Notes under the pieces: generated by a model
The model's input: the letters and a program-made list of their open reading frames with translations, nothing else
What the model was told of the DNA's origin: nothing
Database searches by the model: none
In this document: in pieces, positions 1 to 7,763 of the stretch
How the letters are laid out: every line of letters begins with the position of its first letter
How positions within the stretch are numbered: the first letter of the stretch is position 1
Program-made: the position numbers and the translations under genes
Source: Thiodiazotropha sp040506975
GTDB lineage: Bacteria; Pseudomonadota; Gammaproteobacteria; Chromatiales; Chromatiaceae
NCBI GenBank assembly: GCA_965211775.1
Contig: OZ242974.1
Location: 1,240,001-1,304,000 of the forward strand
Direction of reading: 5' to 3'
DNA length: 64,000 nucleotides

Positions 1-833
1 CGATATTCGAACTCAGCAAGATAACGCGACACATGTTTATCTCGAACCGCATGAAAAGTACCCAACAGACTGTTTTTGACATTACCCAACATCGTGTTTA
101 CCCATTTGAAGCACGAATACTGGACACTTTGGCGCCCACCACCCGTCACCATGGGGTTATGATGGCAATCAGCGGTTGTCACGCCACTAAAGCACCAAAG
201 CCCATCGGTAAAGACTTCGCTGCCAGGCATCAAGCAGGAGCGGGCGTAGCGGGCGATTTCACGTTTGCGGAAGCCCCTTACACGACGCAGTTGAATTTTC
301 ATGGGCCTGCCGTCCCGCGTCGTCTCAACAGCAGCTACGAAAGGGATTTTGTTGCGCGACCCACGACCACGCTTACCGGCTTGCTCGCCTCCGAGATAAG
401 CATCATCCAATTCGATGCGACCGGCCAGTTTTTTTCCACGCTCACGTTCCATCATCACCTGCATCAACTTATGCTTGAGTCGCCAGGCCGTATTGTAGTT
501 CACCCCGATTTCGCGGGAAAGTTGCAGCGCCGAGATACTTTTCTTGCGTTGGGTCAACAGATAGATCGCAAGAAACCACGTTCTCAGCGGCAGCTTGGTG
601 CCATGGAAGATGCTGCCGGCGGTCAGGGAAGTCTGATGATGGCACTTGTGACATTGATATATCTGACGCTTTTTGAGTTCACAGCCTGTTGTGTTGCCGC
701 ACTCAGGGCAGACATAGCCCGTCGGCCAGCGCAAATCATACAATGCCTGTCGACACTGATCCTCGGTCCCATATTGTTCCAGAAAATCGTGCAAACCAAG
801 GCCTTTTTGAAATTGAATGGTATTTCTCGGCAT
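1..833 (-). CDS. IS1595-family transposase (3' end outside window)
   Basis: Transposase of the IS1595 family, moving the element by a DDE-type mechanism. The start codon is at 833 on the minus strand and about 277 of 312 codons are inside the window; the C-terminal end lies before base 1. By comparison with the full copies, the N-terminus carries a zinc-ribbon with Cys42/Cys45 and Cys61/Cys64, followed by the IS1595 catalytic domain. No frameshift or stop is seen in the visible part, so this copy may be functional. A long opposite-strand frame over the same bases is only a shadow. Confidence 0.92.
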   Translation of the reverse strand, partial: MPRNTIQFQKGLGLHDFLEQYGTEDQCRQALYDLRWPTGYVCPECGNTTGCELKKRQIYQCHKCHHQTSLTAGSIFHGTKLPLRTWFLAIYLLTQRKKSISALQLSREIGVNYNTAWRLKHKLMQVMMERERGKKLAGRIELDDAYLGGEQAGKRGRGSRNKIPFVAAVETTRDGRPMKIQLRRVRGFRKREIARYARSCLMPGSEVFTDGLWCFSGVTTADCHHNPMVTGGGRQSVQYSCFKWVNTMLGNVKNSLLGTFHAVRDKHVSRYLAEFEY

Positions 834-912
834 GATGAAATCCTCTTTTATTCAGTAGGTTCCATTATGCTTGCACCACAGGCTCAATAGCTGAGCCTCA
901 GGGGTAATCAGG
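1..912 (-). mobile_element. IS1595-family insertion sequence, copy 1, cut by window start
   Basis: The sequence is nearly identical to two complete 1029-bp copies at 31560-32588 and 42637-43665, in reverse orientation. Its outer end reads inward CCTGATTACCCC, whereas copies 2 and 3 have CCTGATTACTCA at the same end. The 8 bases after the end (913-920, AAACAGTA) would be the target duplication; the partner lies outside the window. It interrupts the Ig-like protein gene that continues at 920. Confidence 0.93.
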
Positions 913-919
913 AAACAGT

Positions 920-1843
920 ATGACCCTGGGTCCTGAGGTATTTAATCCGGAAACCTGGAATATTAATGGTGTGGAAATTGCGCTAACGGTTCATGCCGCC
1001 GACCATTTCAACAATCCGGTTCCAGACGGTACATCTGTCTATTTCACCACTGAGGCCGGGCAGATCCAATCTCAATGCCAGATTGTAAACGGCCGTTGCA
1101 GTGTCAACTGGACGAGTGCGAACCCACGACCCCAGGAGAATGATGTGCCTGATGGCATGGCGGGGCGGTTCACGGTCCTCGCCACCATGCTGGGGGAGGA
1201 GAGTTTCATCGACGCCAACGGCAACGGTGTTCTGGATGCTGGAGATCCCGCATACTCTAACATTCCCGAGGCCTTCAGGGATGATAACGAGGACGGTGAG
1301 AAGCATCCAACCTACGAGGAGTTCGTGGATTTCAACACCAATGGTATCTATGACGATGCCGACAGCGATCCCGACTACAATGGCGTACTTTGCTGTGATA
1401 CAGCTGCTGTGGCAGCGGCGGAAGCGGCAGTGGCGGCGGGTGAAGATCCTGGAGTTTGCTACGGTGTCACGCCTACCACTTCACCTGTTTGCAGTAGTGA
1501 GAAGAATATTAGTGTACGTGATCAAACCTTCATGATTATGGCTGAGAGTCGTCCCTCAATTACACTGGTTGACGGCACCGTGTCCCCAGGCAATACGGTA
1601 ACTTTCGAAATAGTAGGTGCTAGAAATGGTCAGATCATGCCTGCGGGAACTGCTATCTCGGCTGAGCTCGAAGAAGGTAGCATAGATCAGTCATATACGG
1701 TGCCGAATGATAATTTCAATGCCCGAACAGATGATGCGAATGGATTCGATGAGTTCTGGTTCATCATACCAGCCGATGGGATTGGTCCATTAACGATTAT
1801 AGTTTCAACGCCAGGTGGTGTTGAAACCCGGGCGCCTTTTTAG
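920..1843 (+). CDS. Ig-like (Big_1-type) repeat protein, 5' part removed by IS1595
   Basis: C-terminal part of a probably secreted or surface protein. The first ~80 residues look like a bacterial Ig-like domain 1 (NNPVPDGTSVYFTTEAGQI, then a Cys pair in SQCQIVNGRC). A middle segment has two calcium-loop-like motifs (DANGNGVLDAGD and DFNTNGIYDDAD), and a second beta-rich region ends the protein. The ATG at 920 is the first Met after the IS junction; the native frame runs on upstream (Asn-Ser before this Met) and is cut by the IS, where a TAA closes the frame at 905. There is no signal peptide or convincing ribosome site, so this is most likely a gene fragment whose 5' part lies beyond IS1595 copy 1. 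Confidence 0.75.
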   Translation: MTLGPEVFNPETWNINGVEIALTVHAADHFNNPVPDGTSVYFTTEAGQIQSQCQIVNGRCSVNWTSANPRPQENDVPDGMAGRFTVLATMLGEESFIDANGNGVLDAGDPAYSNIPEAFRDDNEDGEKHPTYEEFVDFNTNGIYDDADSDPDYNGVLCCDTAAVAAAEAAVAAGEDPGVCYGVTPTTSPVCSSEKNISVRDQTFMIMAESRPSITLVDGTVSPGNTVTFEIVGARNGQIMPAGTAISAELEEGSIDQSYTVPNDNFNARTDDANGFDEFWFIIPADGIGPLTIIVSTPGGVETRAPF

Positions 1844-1888
1844 CTTTTCTGATTAGCGCCATTCCGGGCAAAATCAGAGCGCGGTAAC

Positions 1889-1912
1889 AGGAAATACGGT
1901 TTTCTATTTCCT
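1889..1912. other. Hairpin in the 391-bp gap before mlaF
   Basis: A perfect 8-bp inverted repeat AGGAAATA / TATTTCCT with an 8-base loop lies 45 bp after the Ig-like gene. No clear U-tract follows, so it is only a weak terminator candidate. The rest of 1844-2234 holds nothing recognised apart from the promoter-like site at 2159-2187. Confidence 0.4.
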
Positions 1913-2158
1913 TCGGTTGACCTACAGGGATGTAGGAAACGCCAAGCCATGCTGTCTCATATGCGAATAATATTGTCTCTTGGGTAACTCTGCTTTTCAT
2001 TGTTTCAGTAACTTTTAATTGGATTGCGGTGCCAAGATAGATGGAAATTAAATATCGTGCGTCCCTCCTCCAACGGGTAGTGTTGTATGGGATGTCAATG
2101 ATCTGTTTTATTCACCGAGGTTTGTGATTTAAATACAGGTAAATCTCTTCACTTTGGC

Positions 2159-2187
2159 TTGACGCCCCTATGTACCACAGCCACAAT
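2159..2187 (+). promoter_or_regulatory. Candidate sigma-70 promoter for the mla operon
   Basis: TTGACG at 2159-2164, a 17-base spacer, then CACAAT at 2182-2187 (4 of 6 to TATAAT). It lies 48 bp before the mlaF start codon in an otherwise empty gap. Confidence 0.4.
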
Positions 2188-2234
2188 GCCCTGAACTTTA
2201 ATCATCCACAGGGACCTCCAGTTAGAAGGCGACA

Positions 2235-3050
2235 GTGAACAGTAACGAACCACTGGTCAAAATCCGCAATCTCCACTTCTCCCATGGTGACAGGGCCATC
2301 TTCAACGGGGTGGATATCGACATCCCCCAGGGCAGGGTGACCGCCATCATGGGGCCCAGCGGCACCGGCAAGACCACCCTGCTGAAGCTGATCGGGGGGC
2401 AGTTGCGTCCCAGCCGGGGGACGATCGAGGTGGATGGTCAGGATGTGCACAAGCTCTCCCGCAGGGCGCTCTATCGGTTGCGCATGCGCATGGGGATGCT
2501 GTTTCAGAGCGGCGCCCTGCTGACCGACCTGAATGTCTATGACAATGTCGCCTATCCGCTGCGCGAGCATACCGACCTGCCGGAGTCGATGATCCGGCGC
2601 CTGGTGTTGATGAAGCTGGAGGCGGTCGGTCTGCGGGGCGCCCGGGAGCTGATGCCGTCCGAACTCTCCGGCGGCATGGCGCGCCGGGTGGCCCTCGCCC
2701 GGGCCATCGCCCTGGATCCGATGATGGTGATGTACGACGAGCCCTTTACCGGCCAGGACCCGATCTCCATGGGGGTGCTGGCGCAGCTGGTGCGGCGCCT
2801 CAACGATGCAGCGCGGCTCACCAGCGTCCTGGTATCCCACGATGTGGAGGAGACCGCCGGCATATCCGATATGATCTATGTCTTGTCCGGGGGCAAGGTG
2901 ATCGAGTCCGGCACACCGCAGGCCCTCGGGGTGTCCCAATCGCCGGCGGTGAAGCAGTTCATGGGCGGGCTGCCCGACGGTCCGGTGCATTTTCACTATG
3001 CGGCACCCACCCTGAATGAGGACCTATTGAGTATGCGGGGGGCGAAATAG
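2235..3050 (+). CDS. mlaF: MlaF, phospholipid ABC transporter ATP-binding protein
   Basis: Cytoplasmic ATPase of the Mla system, which moves phospholipids between inner and outer membrane to keep outer-membrane lipid asymmetry. At 271 residues it has family length. Walker A GPSGTGKTT is at residues 40-48, the signature LSGGM at 144-148, and Walker B VMYDEP at 165-170 with catalytic Glu169. The start is GTG at 2235, after a weak GAAGG ribosome site. It is first in mlaF-E-D-B, and its TAG stop shares one base with the GTG start of mlaE, pointing to translational coupling. Confidence 0.93.
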   Translation: MNSNEPLVKIRNLHFSHGDRAIFNGVDIDIPQGRVTAIMGPSGTGKTTLLKLIGGQLRPSRGTIEVDGQDVHKLSRRALYRLRMRMGMLFQSGALLTDLNVYDNVAYPLREHTDLPESMIRRLVLMKLEAVGLRGARELMPSELSGGMARRVALARAIALDPMMVMYDEPFTGQDPISMGVLAQLVRRLNDAARLTSVLVSHDVEETAGISDMIYVLSGGKVIESGTPQALGVSQSPAVKQFMGGLPDGPVHFHYAAPTLNEDLLSMRGAK

Positions 3051-3829
3051 TGCTCGATGCATTGGCCCGCTTCGGCCGCCTGGGGCTGGCGGCGATGGAA
3101 CGTCTCGGACGCGGACACCTGTTGTTGATTCAAATCCTGGCGGGCATCACCAGTCTGCTGCCCCGCCTGGGATTGCTGATCACCCAGATCCACAGTATCG
3201 GCGTGCGGACCACCACCATCATCGTTGTCTCAGGCCTGTTTGTCGGCATGGTGCTTGGTCTGCAGGGCTATTACGTGCTGTCCCAATTCGCCGCCGAGGA
3301 CAGTCTCGGGGTGATGGTCGCCGCTTCCCTGGTGCGGGAACTCGGTCCCGTGGTCACCGCCCTGTTGTTTGCCGGGCGCGCCGGTTCCGCCCTCACCGCG
3401 GAGATCGGCCTGATGAAGGCCACCGAGCAGCTATCCGGCCTGGAGATGATGGCGGTCGACCCTATTCGCCGGATTCTGTCACCGCGGTTTTACGCAGGGT
3501 TCATCTCGATGCCGTTGCTGGCCGCCCTGTTCAGCGCCGTGGGCATCATCGGCGGCTACTTTGTCAGTGTCGGACTGCTGGGGGTTGACGAGGGTGCCTT
3601 CTGGAGCCAGATGCAGGCCAAGATAGACTGGAACGAGGATATAATAAACGGGGTGATCAAAAGTCTGGTGTTCGGTTTCGTCTGTACCTGGATCGCCCTG
3701 TTCCAGGGATATGACACCATCCCCACTTCTGCCGGTGTCAGTCAGTCGACCACCCGTACCGTGGTCCATTCCGCATTGGCGGTACTGGTGTTGGATTTCG
3801 TCCTGACGGCACTGATGTTCGGAGATTAG
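3050..3829 (+). CDS. mlaE: MlaE, phospholipid ABC transporter permease
   Basis: Inner-membrane permease of the MlaFEDB complex (MlaE/YrbE family, 259 residues). It has several hydrophobic segments, including residues ~55-85, and the conserved stretch ELGPVVTALLFAGRAGSA in the middle. The start is GTG, overlapping the mlaF stop by one base; mlaD follows after 2 bp. It forms the membrane channel with MlaF on the cytoplasmic side and MlaD on the periplasmic side. Confidence 0.93.
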   Translation: MLDALARFGRLGLAAMERLGRGHLLLIQILAGITSLLPRLGLLITQIHSIGVRTTTIIVVSGLFVGMVLGLQGYYVLSQFAAEDSLGVMVAASLVRELGPVVTALLFAGRAGSALTAEIGLMKATEQLSGLEMMAVDPIRRILSPRFYAGFISMPLLAALFSAVGIIGGYFVSVGLLGVDEGAFWSQMQAKIDWNEDIINGVIKSLVFGFVCTWIALFQGYDTIPTSAGVSQSTTRTVVHSALAVLVLDFVLTALMFGD

Positions 3830-3831
3830 TC

Positions 3832-4311
3832 ATGAATACAAGAGGATTGGAGATAACCGTTGGCGCCTTCATGGCGGCTGGACTGATCGCGCTGTTCTTT
3901 CTCGCCATGCAGGTCAGCAATCTGGCCAGCATAACCGCCGGCGAAGGTTATGAAGTGAAGGCCAGGTTCGACAATATCGGCGGGCTCAAGGTGAGGTCCC
4001 CTGTCTCCATGGCGGGGGTGCGCATCGGCCGGGTGGTCGGCATCAGTTATGACCAGGAGAATTTCGAGGCGGTGGTTACCATGTCCATCGATCCGGCGTA
4101 CAGTCAGATTCCCGATGACAGTATCGCCAAGATCTATACCTCCGGATTGCTGGGTGAGCAATACGTCGGGCTCGATCCCGGGGGCAGTCTGGAGAGCCTG
4201 CAGGGCGGCAGTGAATTGATGATGACCCAGTCCGCATTGGTGTTGGAGGAGATTATCGGTCAATTTCTGTTCAGCAAGGCGGAAGAAAACGCCATCAAGG
4301 ATGAGCTTTAG
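3832..4311 (+). CDS. mlaD: MlaD, MCE-domain lipid transport protein
   Basis: Membrane-anchored periplasmic MCE protein of the Mla transporter (159 residues). One N-terminal membrane segment (residues ~8-27) is followed by a single MCE domain with the typical FDNIGGLKVRSPVSMAGVRI stretch and LLGEQYVGLDPGG. MCE proteins of this type form a hexameric ring carrying lipid to or from MlaC. No mlaC follows; the next gene, 3 bp on, is the STAS protein. Confidence 0.92.
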   Translation: MNTRGLEITVGAFMAAGLIALFFLAMQVSNLASITAGEGYEVKARFDNIGGLKVRSPVSMAGVRIGRVVGISYDQENFEAVVTMSIDPAYSQIPDDSIAKIYTSGLLGEQYVGLDPGGSLESLQGGSELMMTQSALVLEEIIGQFLFSKAEENAIKDEL

Positions 4312-4314
4312 CCT

Positions 4315-4617
4315 ATGACTATCACGAAAGTTGAACGGGATGGGGCCTTCCGGTTTCATGTCCAGGGTGAGATGACTTTTTCCAGCGTCAAAGAGCTGTT
4401 GCTGCACTCCAAACAACTCTTCTCCGCGGTCGAGGCGTTGGAGGTCGACCTCTCCCGGGTCGAACATGCCGACAGCGCAGGATTGGCGCTGGTGCTGGAA
4501 TGGATGGCGCAGGCCGCCGAGCGAAATGCCAGGATTGTTTTCACCGGTGTACCGGAATCCATGGTCTCCATTGCCCGCCTGTGCCAGGTTGAGTCGCTGC
4601 TGGAAGAGTGCACTTGA
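4315..4617 (+). CDS. mlaB: MlaB-like STAS-domain protein
   Basis: Small cytoplasmic STAS-domain protein (100 residues). The STAS core includes LEVDLSRVEHADSAGLALVL, with the Ser-Ala-Gly turn. In the Mla complex MlaB binds MlaF and supports its activity. The gene starts 3 bp after mlaD and ends the operon. Usual gammaproteobacterial order is mlaFEDCB, so the periplasmic carrier gene mlaC is missing from its expected place here. Confidence 0.85.
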   Translation: MTITKVERDGAFRFHVQGEMTFSSVKELLLHSKQLFSAVEALEVDLSRVEHADSAGLALVLEWMAQAAERNARIVFTGVPESMVSIARLCQVESLLEECT

Positions 4618-4841
4618 AGTGTAAAAAAGCGAATAGAGTGGAATGGCCGCCGTTTTTTTTATAATTAGGCCTTGAAATATGATCAGTTTTGGGATTGAAT
4701 AATCAGTCCTGTCCAGATGCCCCCCTCGATTTGTCTTTAAAGCTTGTCTCACGGTGCCGTTCTGGATTCATAGCGAGAATTAATGAAGCGGGATGACTCC
4801 GCTCGGCAATCCCCGATCATTCAGTTGGAGATCCTCAATCT

Positions 4842-5168
4842 ATGAGTGAGCAGATTGTTCATGTAACAGATGATTCGTTTGAATCAGAAGTGCTTCAGTC
4901 GACGCAGCCGGTGCTGATCGACTACTGGGCGGAATGGTGCGGTCCGTGCAAGATGATTGCGCCGGTGCTGGATGATATTGCCGATGAGTATGATGGCAAA
5001 CTAAAAGTGGTCAAATTGAATATTGACGAAAATCCCAACACACCACCCCGCTACGGCATTCGTGGAATTCCTACATTGATGCTGTTCAAAGATGGTGAAG
5101 TTGAGGCAACGAAAGTGGGCGCTGTCTCTAAATCGCAACTCGTGGCATTTATCGATAGTAACCTTTAA
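4842..5168 (+). CDS. trxA: Thioredoxin 1
   Basis: Cytoplasmic disulfide reductase reduced by thioredoxin reductase; donor for ribonucleotide reductase and other enzymes. Its 108 residues match E. coli TrxA length. The active site WCGPC is at residues 32-36 (Cys33, Cys36), and the cis-Pro loop GIRGIPT lies near residue 77. GGAG lies 11 bases before the ATG. It sits just upstream of rho, the arrangement known from E. coli. No clear promoter was found in the 224-bp gap before it. Confidence 0.96.
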   Translation: MSEQIVHVTDDSFESEVLQSTQPVLIDYWAEWCGPCKMIAPVLDDIADEYDGKLKVVKLNIDENPNTPPRYGIRGIPTLMLFKDGEVEATKVGAVSKSQLVAFIDSNL

Positions 5169-5174
5169 AAAATC

Positions 5175-5252
5175 TCAGGCGCCGGATGTGCCGTCGCTGT
5201 CTGCCAAACAGAGTTCTCTGTAGACCACCTCGTTTCGTCCGGCAGCGCCTGA
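5175..5252 (+). promoter_or_regulatory. Folded trxA-rho intergenic leader/terminator candidate
   Basis: Outer arms TCAGGCGCCGGA (5175-5186) and TCCGGCAGCGCCTGA (5238-5252) pair with a small bulge. Inside is a second perfect hairpin ACAGAG-TT-CTCTGT framed by GTCT/AGAC. No U-tract follows, so it may be either the trxA 3' structure or part of the rho leader. Autoregulation of rho through its leader is known in E. coli; use of this structure for that is inference. Confidence 0.5.
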
Positions 5253-5342
5253 TTAGCGAATCAACCAGTAACCTCAAACTGCCCTGTGTGGCCAATCTCC
5301 CTTCTAACGGATTTCCCAGAATAGAACAACGCCTGAAAAATT

Positions 5343-6599
5343 ATGAATCTGACTGAACTCAAGAAAAAGCCGGTATCCGATCTGGCTAACCTCGCTACCG
5401 AGATGAAAATCGAGGGAATGGCACGGACCCGTAAACAGGATCTGATATTTGCTATTCTCAAGGCCCATGCAAAGAAAGGCGAAAGTATTTTGGGCGACGG
5501 GGTATTGGAGATCCTGCAGGATGGGTTTGGTTTTCTTCGATCGGCGGATAGCTCCTATCTTGCGGGACCGGACGATATTTACGTCTCACCGAGTCAAATC
5601 CGGCGCTTCAGTCTGCGCACCGGCGATACCATTTCCGGCAAGATCCGCCCGCCGAAGGATGGTGAGCGCTACTTCGCGCTGCTCAAGGTCGATGAGGTCA
5701 ACTACGACAAACCGGAGAATGCCAAGAGCAAGATTCTGTTCGAGAACTTCACCCCCCTGTTTGCCAACCAGCGTTTCCACCTGGAGATAGGCAACGGCAG
5801 TACGGAGGACATCACCGCGCGCACCATCGATCTCTGCGCACCGATCGGCAAGGGACAGCGTGGTCTGATCGTATCGCCGCCGAAGGCGGGCAAGACCATG
5901 ATGTTGCAGAACATCGCCCAGTCGATCACCCATAACCATCCCGAATGCTATGTCATGGTGCTACTCATCGACGAACGCCCGGAAGAGGTTACCGAAATGG
6001 CCCGTTCCGTGAGGGGCGAGGTGATTTCAAGTACCTTCGACGAGCCCGCCACGAGGCATGTGCAGGTCGCTGAAATGGTTATCGAAAAGGCCAAGCGGCT
6101 GGTTGAGCATAAGCATGACGTGGTTATCCTGCTGGATTCGATCACGCGGCTTGCACGGGCCTACAATACGGTCGTGCCCTCGTCCGGCAAGGTGCTGACC
6201 GGCGGTGTCGACGCCAATGCGCTGCACCGGCCGAAACGCTTCTTTGGCGCCGCCCGTAATGTGGAGGAGGGGGGCTCCCTGACGATCCTCGCCACCGCCC
6301 TGGTGGATACCGGATCCCGGATGGATGACGTAATCTACGAAGAGTTCAAGGGAACAGGCAATATGGAGGTCCACCTGGACCGGCGAATTGCCGAGAAACG
6401 TATCTTTCCCGCCATCAATATCAACCGATCCGGCACACGTCGCGAGGAGCTGCTGATGAAGCCGGATGAGTTGCAGAAGATGCGGATTCTGAGAAAGATA
6501 CTCCATCCCATGGATGAGCTTGCGGCCATGGAGTTTCTCTACGAGAAGTTGAAGGTCAGCAAGACCAACGACGAGTTCTTCGAGGCGATGAAGGGTTAG
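5343..6599 (+). CDS. rho: Transcription termination factor Rho
   Basis: Hexameric RNA-dependent ATPase and helicase that ends transcription at Rho-dependent sites. Its 418 residues are standard. The N-terminal Rho-N and cold-shock-like RNA-binding regions (residues ~1-120, with DGFGFLRS at 60-67) precede the RecA-type ATPase with Walker A PPKAGKT at 179-185. The C-terminal region holds GGVDANALHRPKRFFGAARN. The start is ATG at 5343, with 174 bp of leader after trxA. Confidence 0.97.
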   Translation: MNLTELKKKPVSDLANLATEMKIEGMARTRKQDLIFAILKAHAKKGESILGDGVLEILQDGFGFLRSADSSYLAGPDDIYVSPSQIRRFSLRTGDTISGKIRPPKDGERYFALLKVDEVNYDKPENAKSKILFENFTPLFANQRFHLEIGNGSTEDITARTIDLCAPIGKGQRGLIVSPPKAGKTMMLQNIAQSITHNHPECYVMVLLIDERPEEVTEMARSVRGEVISSTFDEPATRHVQVAEMVIEKAKRLVEHKHDVVILLDSITRLARAYNTVVPSSGKVLTGGVDANALHRPKRFFGAARNVEEGGSLTILATALVDTGSRMDDVIYEEFKGTGNMEVHLDRRIAEKRIFPAININRSGTRREELLMKPDELQKMRILRKILHPMDELAAMEFLYEKLKVSKTNDEFFEAMKG

Positions 6600-6976
6600 C
6601 GACTGCCGGCGTCTGCGGGTTTATTGGCACATATTAAGCCATCACTTTGTCAATCTGCGTCTAATATCGATAAACCCCCTCTTGTCTCTTGTATACGCCT
6701 TTGCTGTAACCTGTGGCTTGTAAAAAAGGTGAATTAAGGCCATTCACCGGTTCAATAACCCATTTATCATCCAGGGAACGCGGGTTGATTTCCCGCCATA
6801 CCGCCCATCATCTTTTTGTGCCATTTATCTACCCTGCCGAGCTACTATTTTTGAGTGTGGATTTTAGTCGTCATATGGCCGCACTTGGATGGCAGACGCC
6901 TGTTCCCGTCATGCGGGGATGCGCATTTAACCAGAACCGGTTACATTGTTAGCAAGCTAACTAGCCACTGAAAAAA
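6600..6976. other. 377-bp intergenic region, rho to murU
   Basis: No gene is supported here. A 79-codon open frame at 6713-6952 has no ribosome site and a composition unlike its neighbours. No convincing terminator with a U-tract was found after rho. Confidence 0.5.
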
Positions 6977-7663
6977 ATGAAAGCCATGATATTGGCCGCC
7001 GGTCGGGGCGAACGTATGCGGCCCCTGACCGACAAGCTGCCCAAACCGCTCCTGCCGATCGCCGGCAAGCCCCTGATCGTTCACCATATCGAAAGGCTTG
7101 CCGAGGCGGGTTTTAACGAGCTGATCATCAATCATGCCCACTTGGGGGAGATGATCGAAGCTGAACTAGGGGATGGCGCTGCCTGGGGGGTAGAGATACG
7201 CTATTCTCCTGAATCCGCGGCATTGGAGACCGGAGGGGGGATCTATCATGCGCTTCCCTTGTTGGGAGAGAGACCTTTTTTAGTGCTGAATGGCGATATC
7301 TGGTGTGATTTCGATTTTTCAGGCTTGAACCTGAAACAGAAAGATATGGCGCATCTGGTGCTGGTGCCCAATCCCGACCACCACCGGCAGGGGGATTTCC
7401 AGCTGAAACAAGGTCGGGTAAGTCAAGGCAGTGAGCGGCGGCTGACCTTCAGTGGGATCGGCGTCTACCATCCGCGACTGTTTGCATCCTGCAGGCCTGA
7501 AGCGTTCCCGCTGGGGCCGCTACTGAGAGCCGCCATGGACAGGGGACATGTATCGGGTGAGTGCTTCAACGGCCTGTGGATGGACATCGGTACACCTCAA
7601 AGGCTAACTCGGTTGGAACAATTGATCATGCAGGACAGGCCTGACGCCATCAGTGAATCGTGA
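6977..7663 (+). CDS. murU: Nucleotidyltransferase, MurU-type
   Basis: Sugar-1-phosphate nucleotidyltransferase of 228 residues. The signature LAAGRGERMRPLTDKLPKP at residues 6-24 is the nucleotide-binding loop, and LNGDIWCDFD carries the metal-binding Asp. Length and motifs fit MurU, which makes UDP-MurNAc from MurNAc-1-phosphate in cell-wall recycling. The usual partner kinase gene amgK is not adjacent, so the exact sugar is inferred. It reads alone, 100 bp before the GCS2-like gene. Confidence 0.78.
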   Translation: MKAMILAAGRGERMRPLTDKLPKPLLPIAGKPLIVHHIERLAEAGFNELIINHAHLGEMIEAELGDGAAWGVEIRYSPESAALETGGGIYHALPLLGERPFLVLNGDIWCDFDFSGLNLKQKDMAHLVLVPNPDHHRQGDFQLKQGRVSQGSERRLTFSGIGVYHPRLFASCRPEAFPLGPLLRAAMDRGHVSGECFNGLWMDIGTPQRLTRLEQLIMQDRPDAISES

Positions 7664-7763
7664 TGTCGATGACAACTGGATCCGAACGCATTAGCCTCAA
7701 CCCCATCGATGGCATGCAAACGGCCGTTGTTCAACACTGGCGTTTTGGATCAATGGAGAAACC

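Noticed and set aside
33..890. 285-codon frame opposite the IS1595 transposase, also seen over copies 2 and 3
   Set aside because: It is the antisense shadow of the transposase and shows no family features; the zinc-ribbon protein lies on the other strand.
3826..4752. 308-codon minus-strand frame opposite mlaD-mlaB
   Set aside because: Shadow of two well-recognised genes; no domain visible.
6713..6952. 79-codon frame between rho and murU
   Set aside because: No start signal, no similarity, atypical composition.
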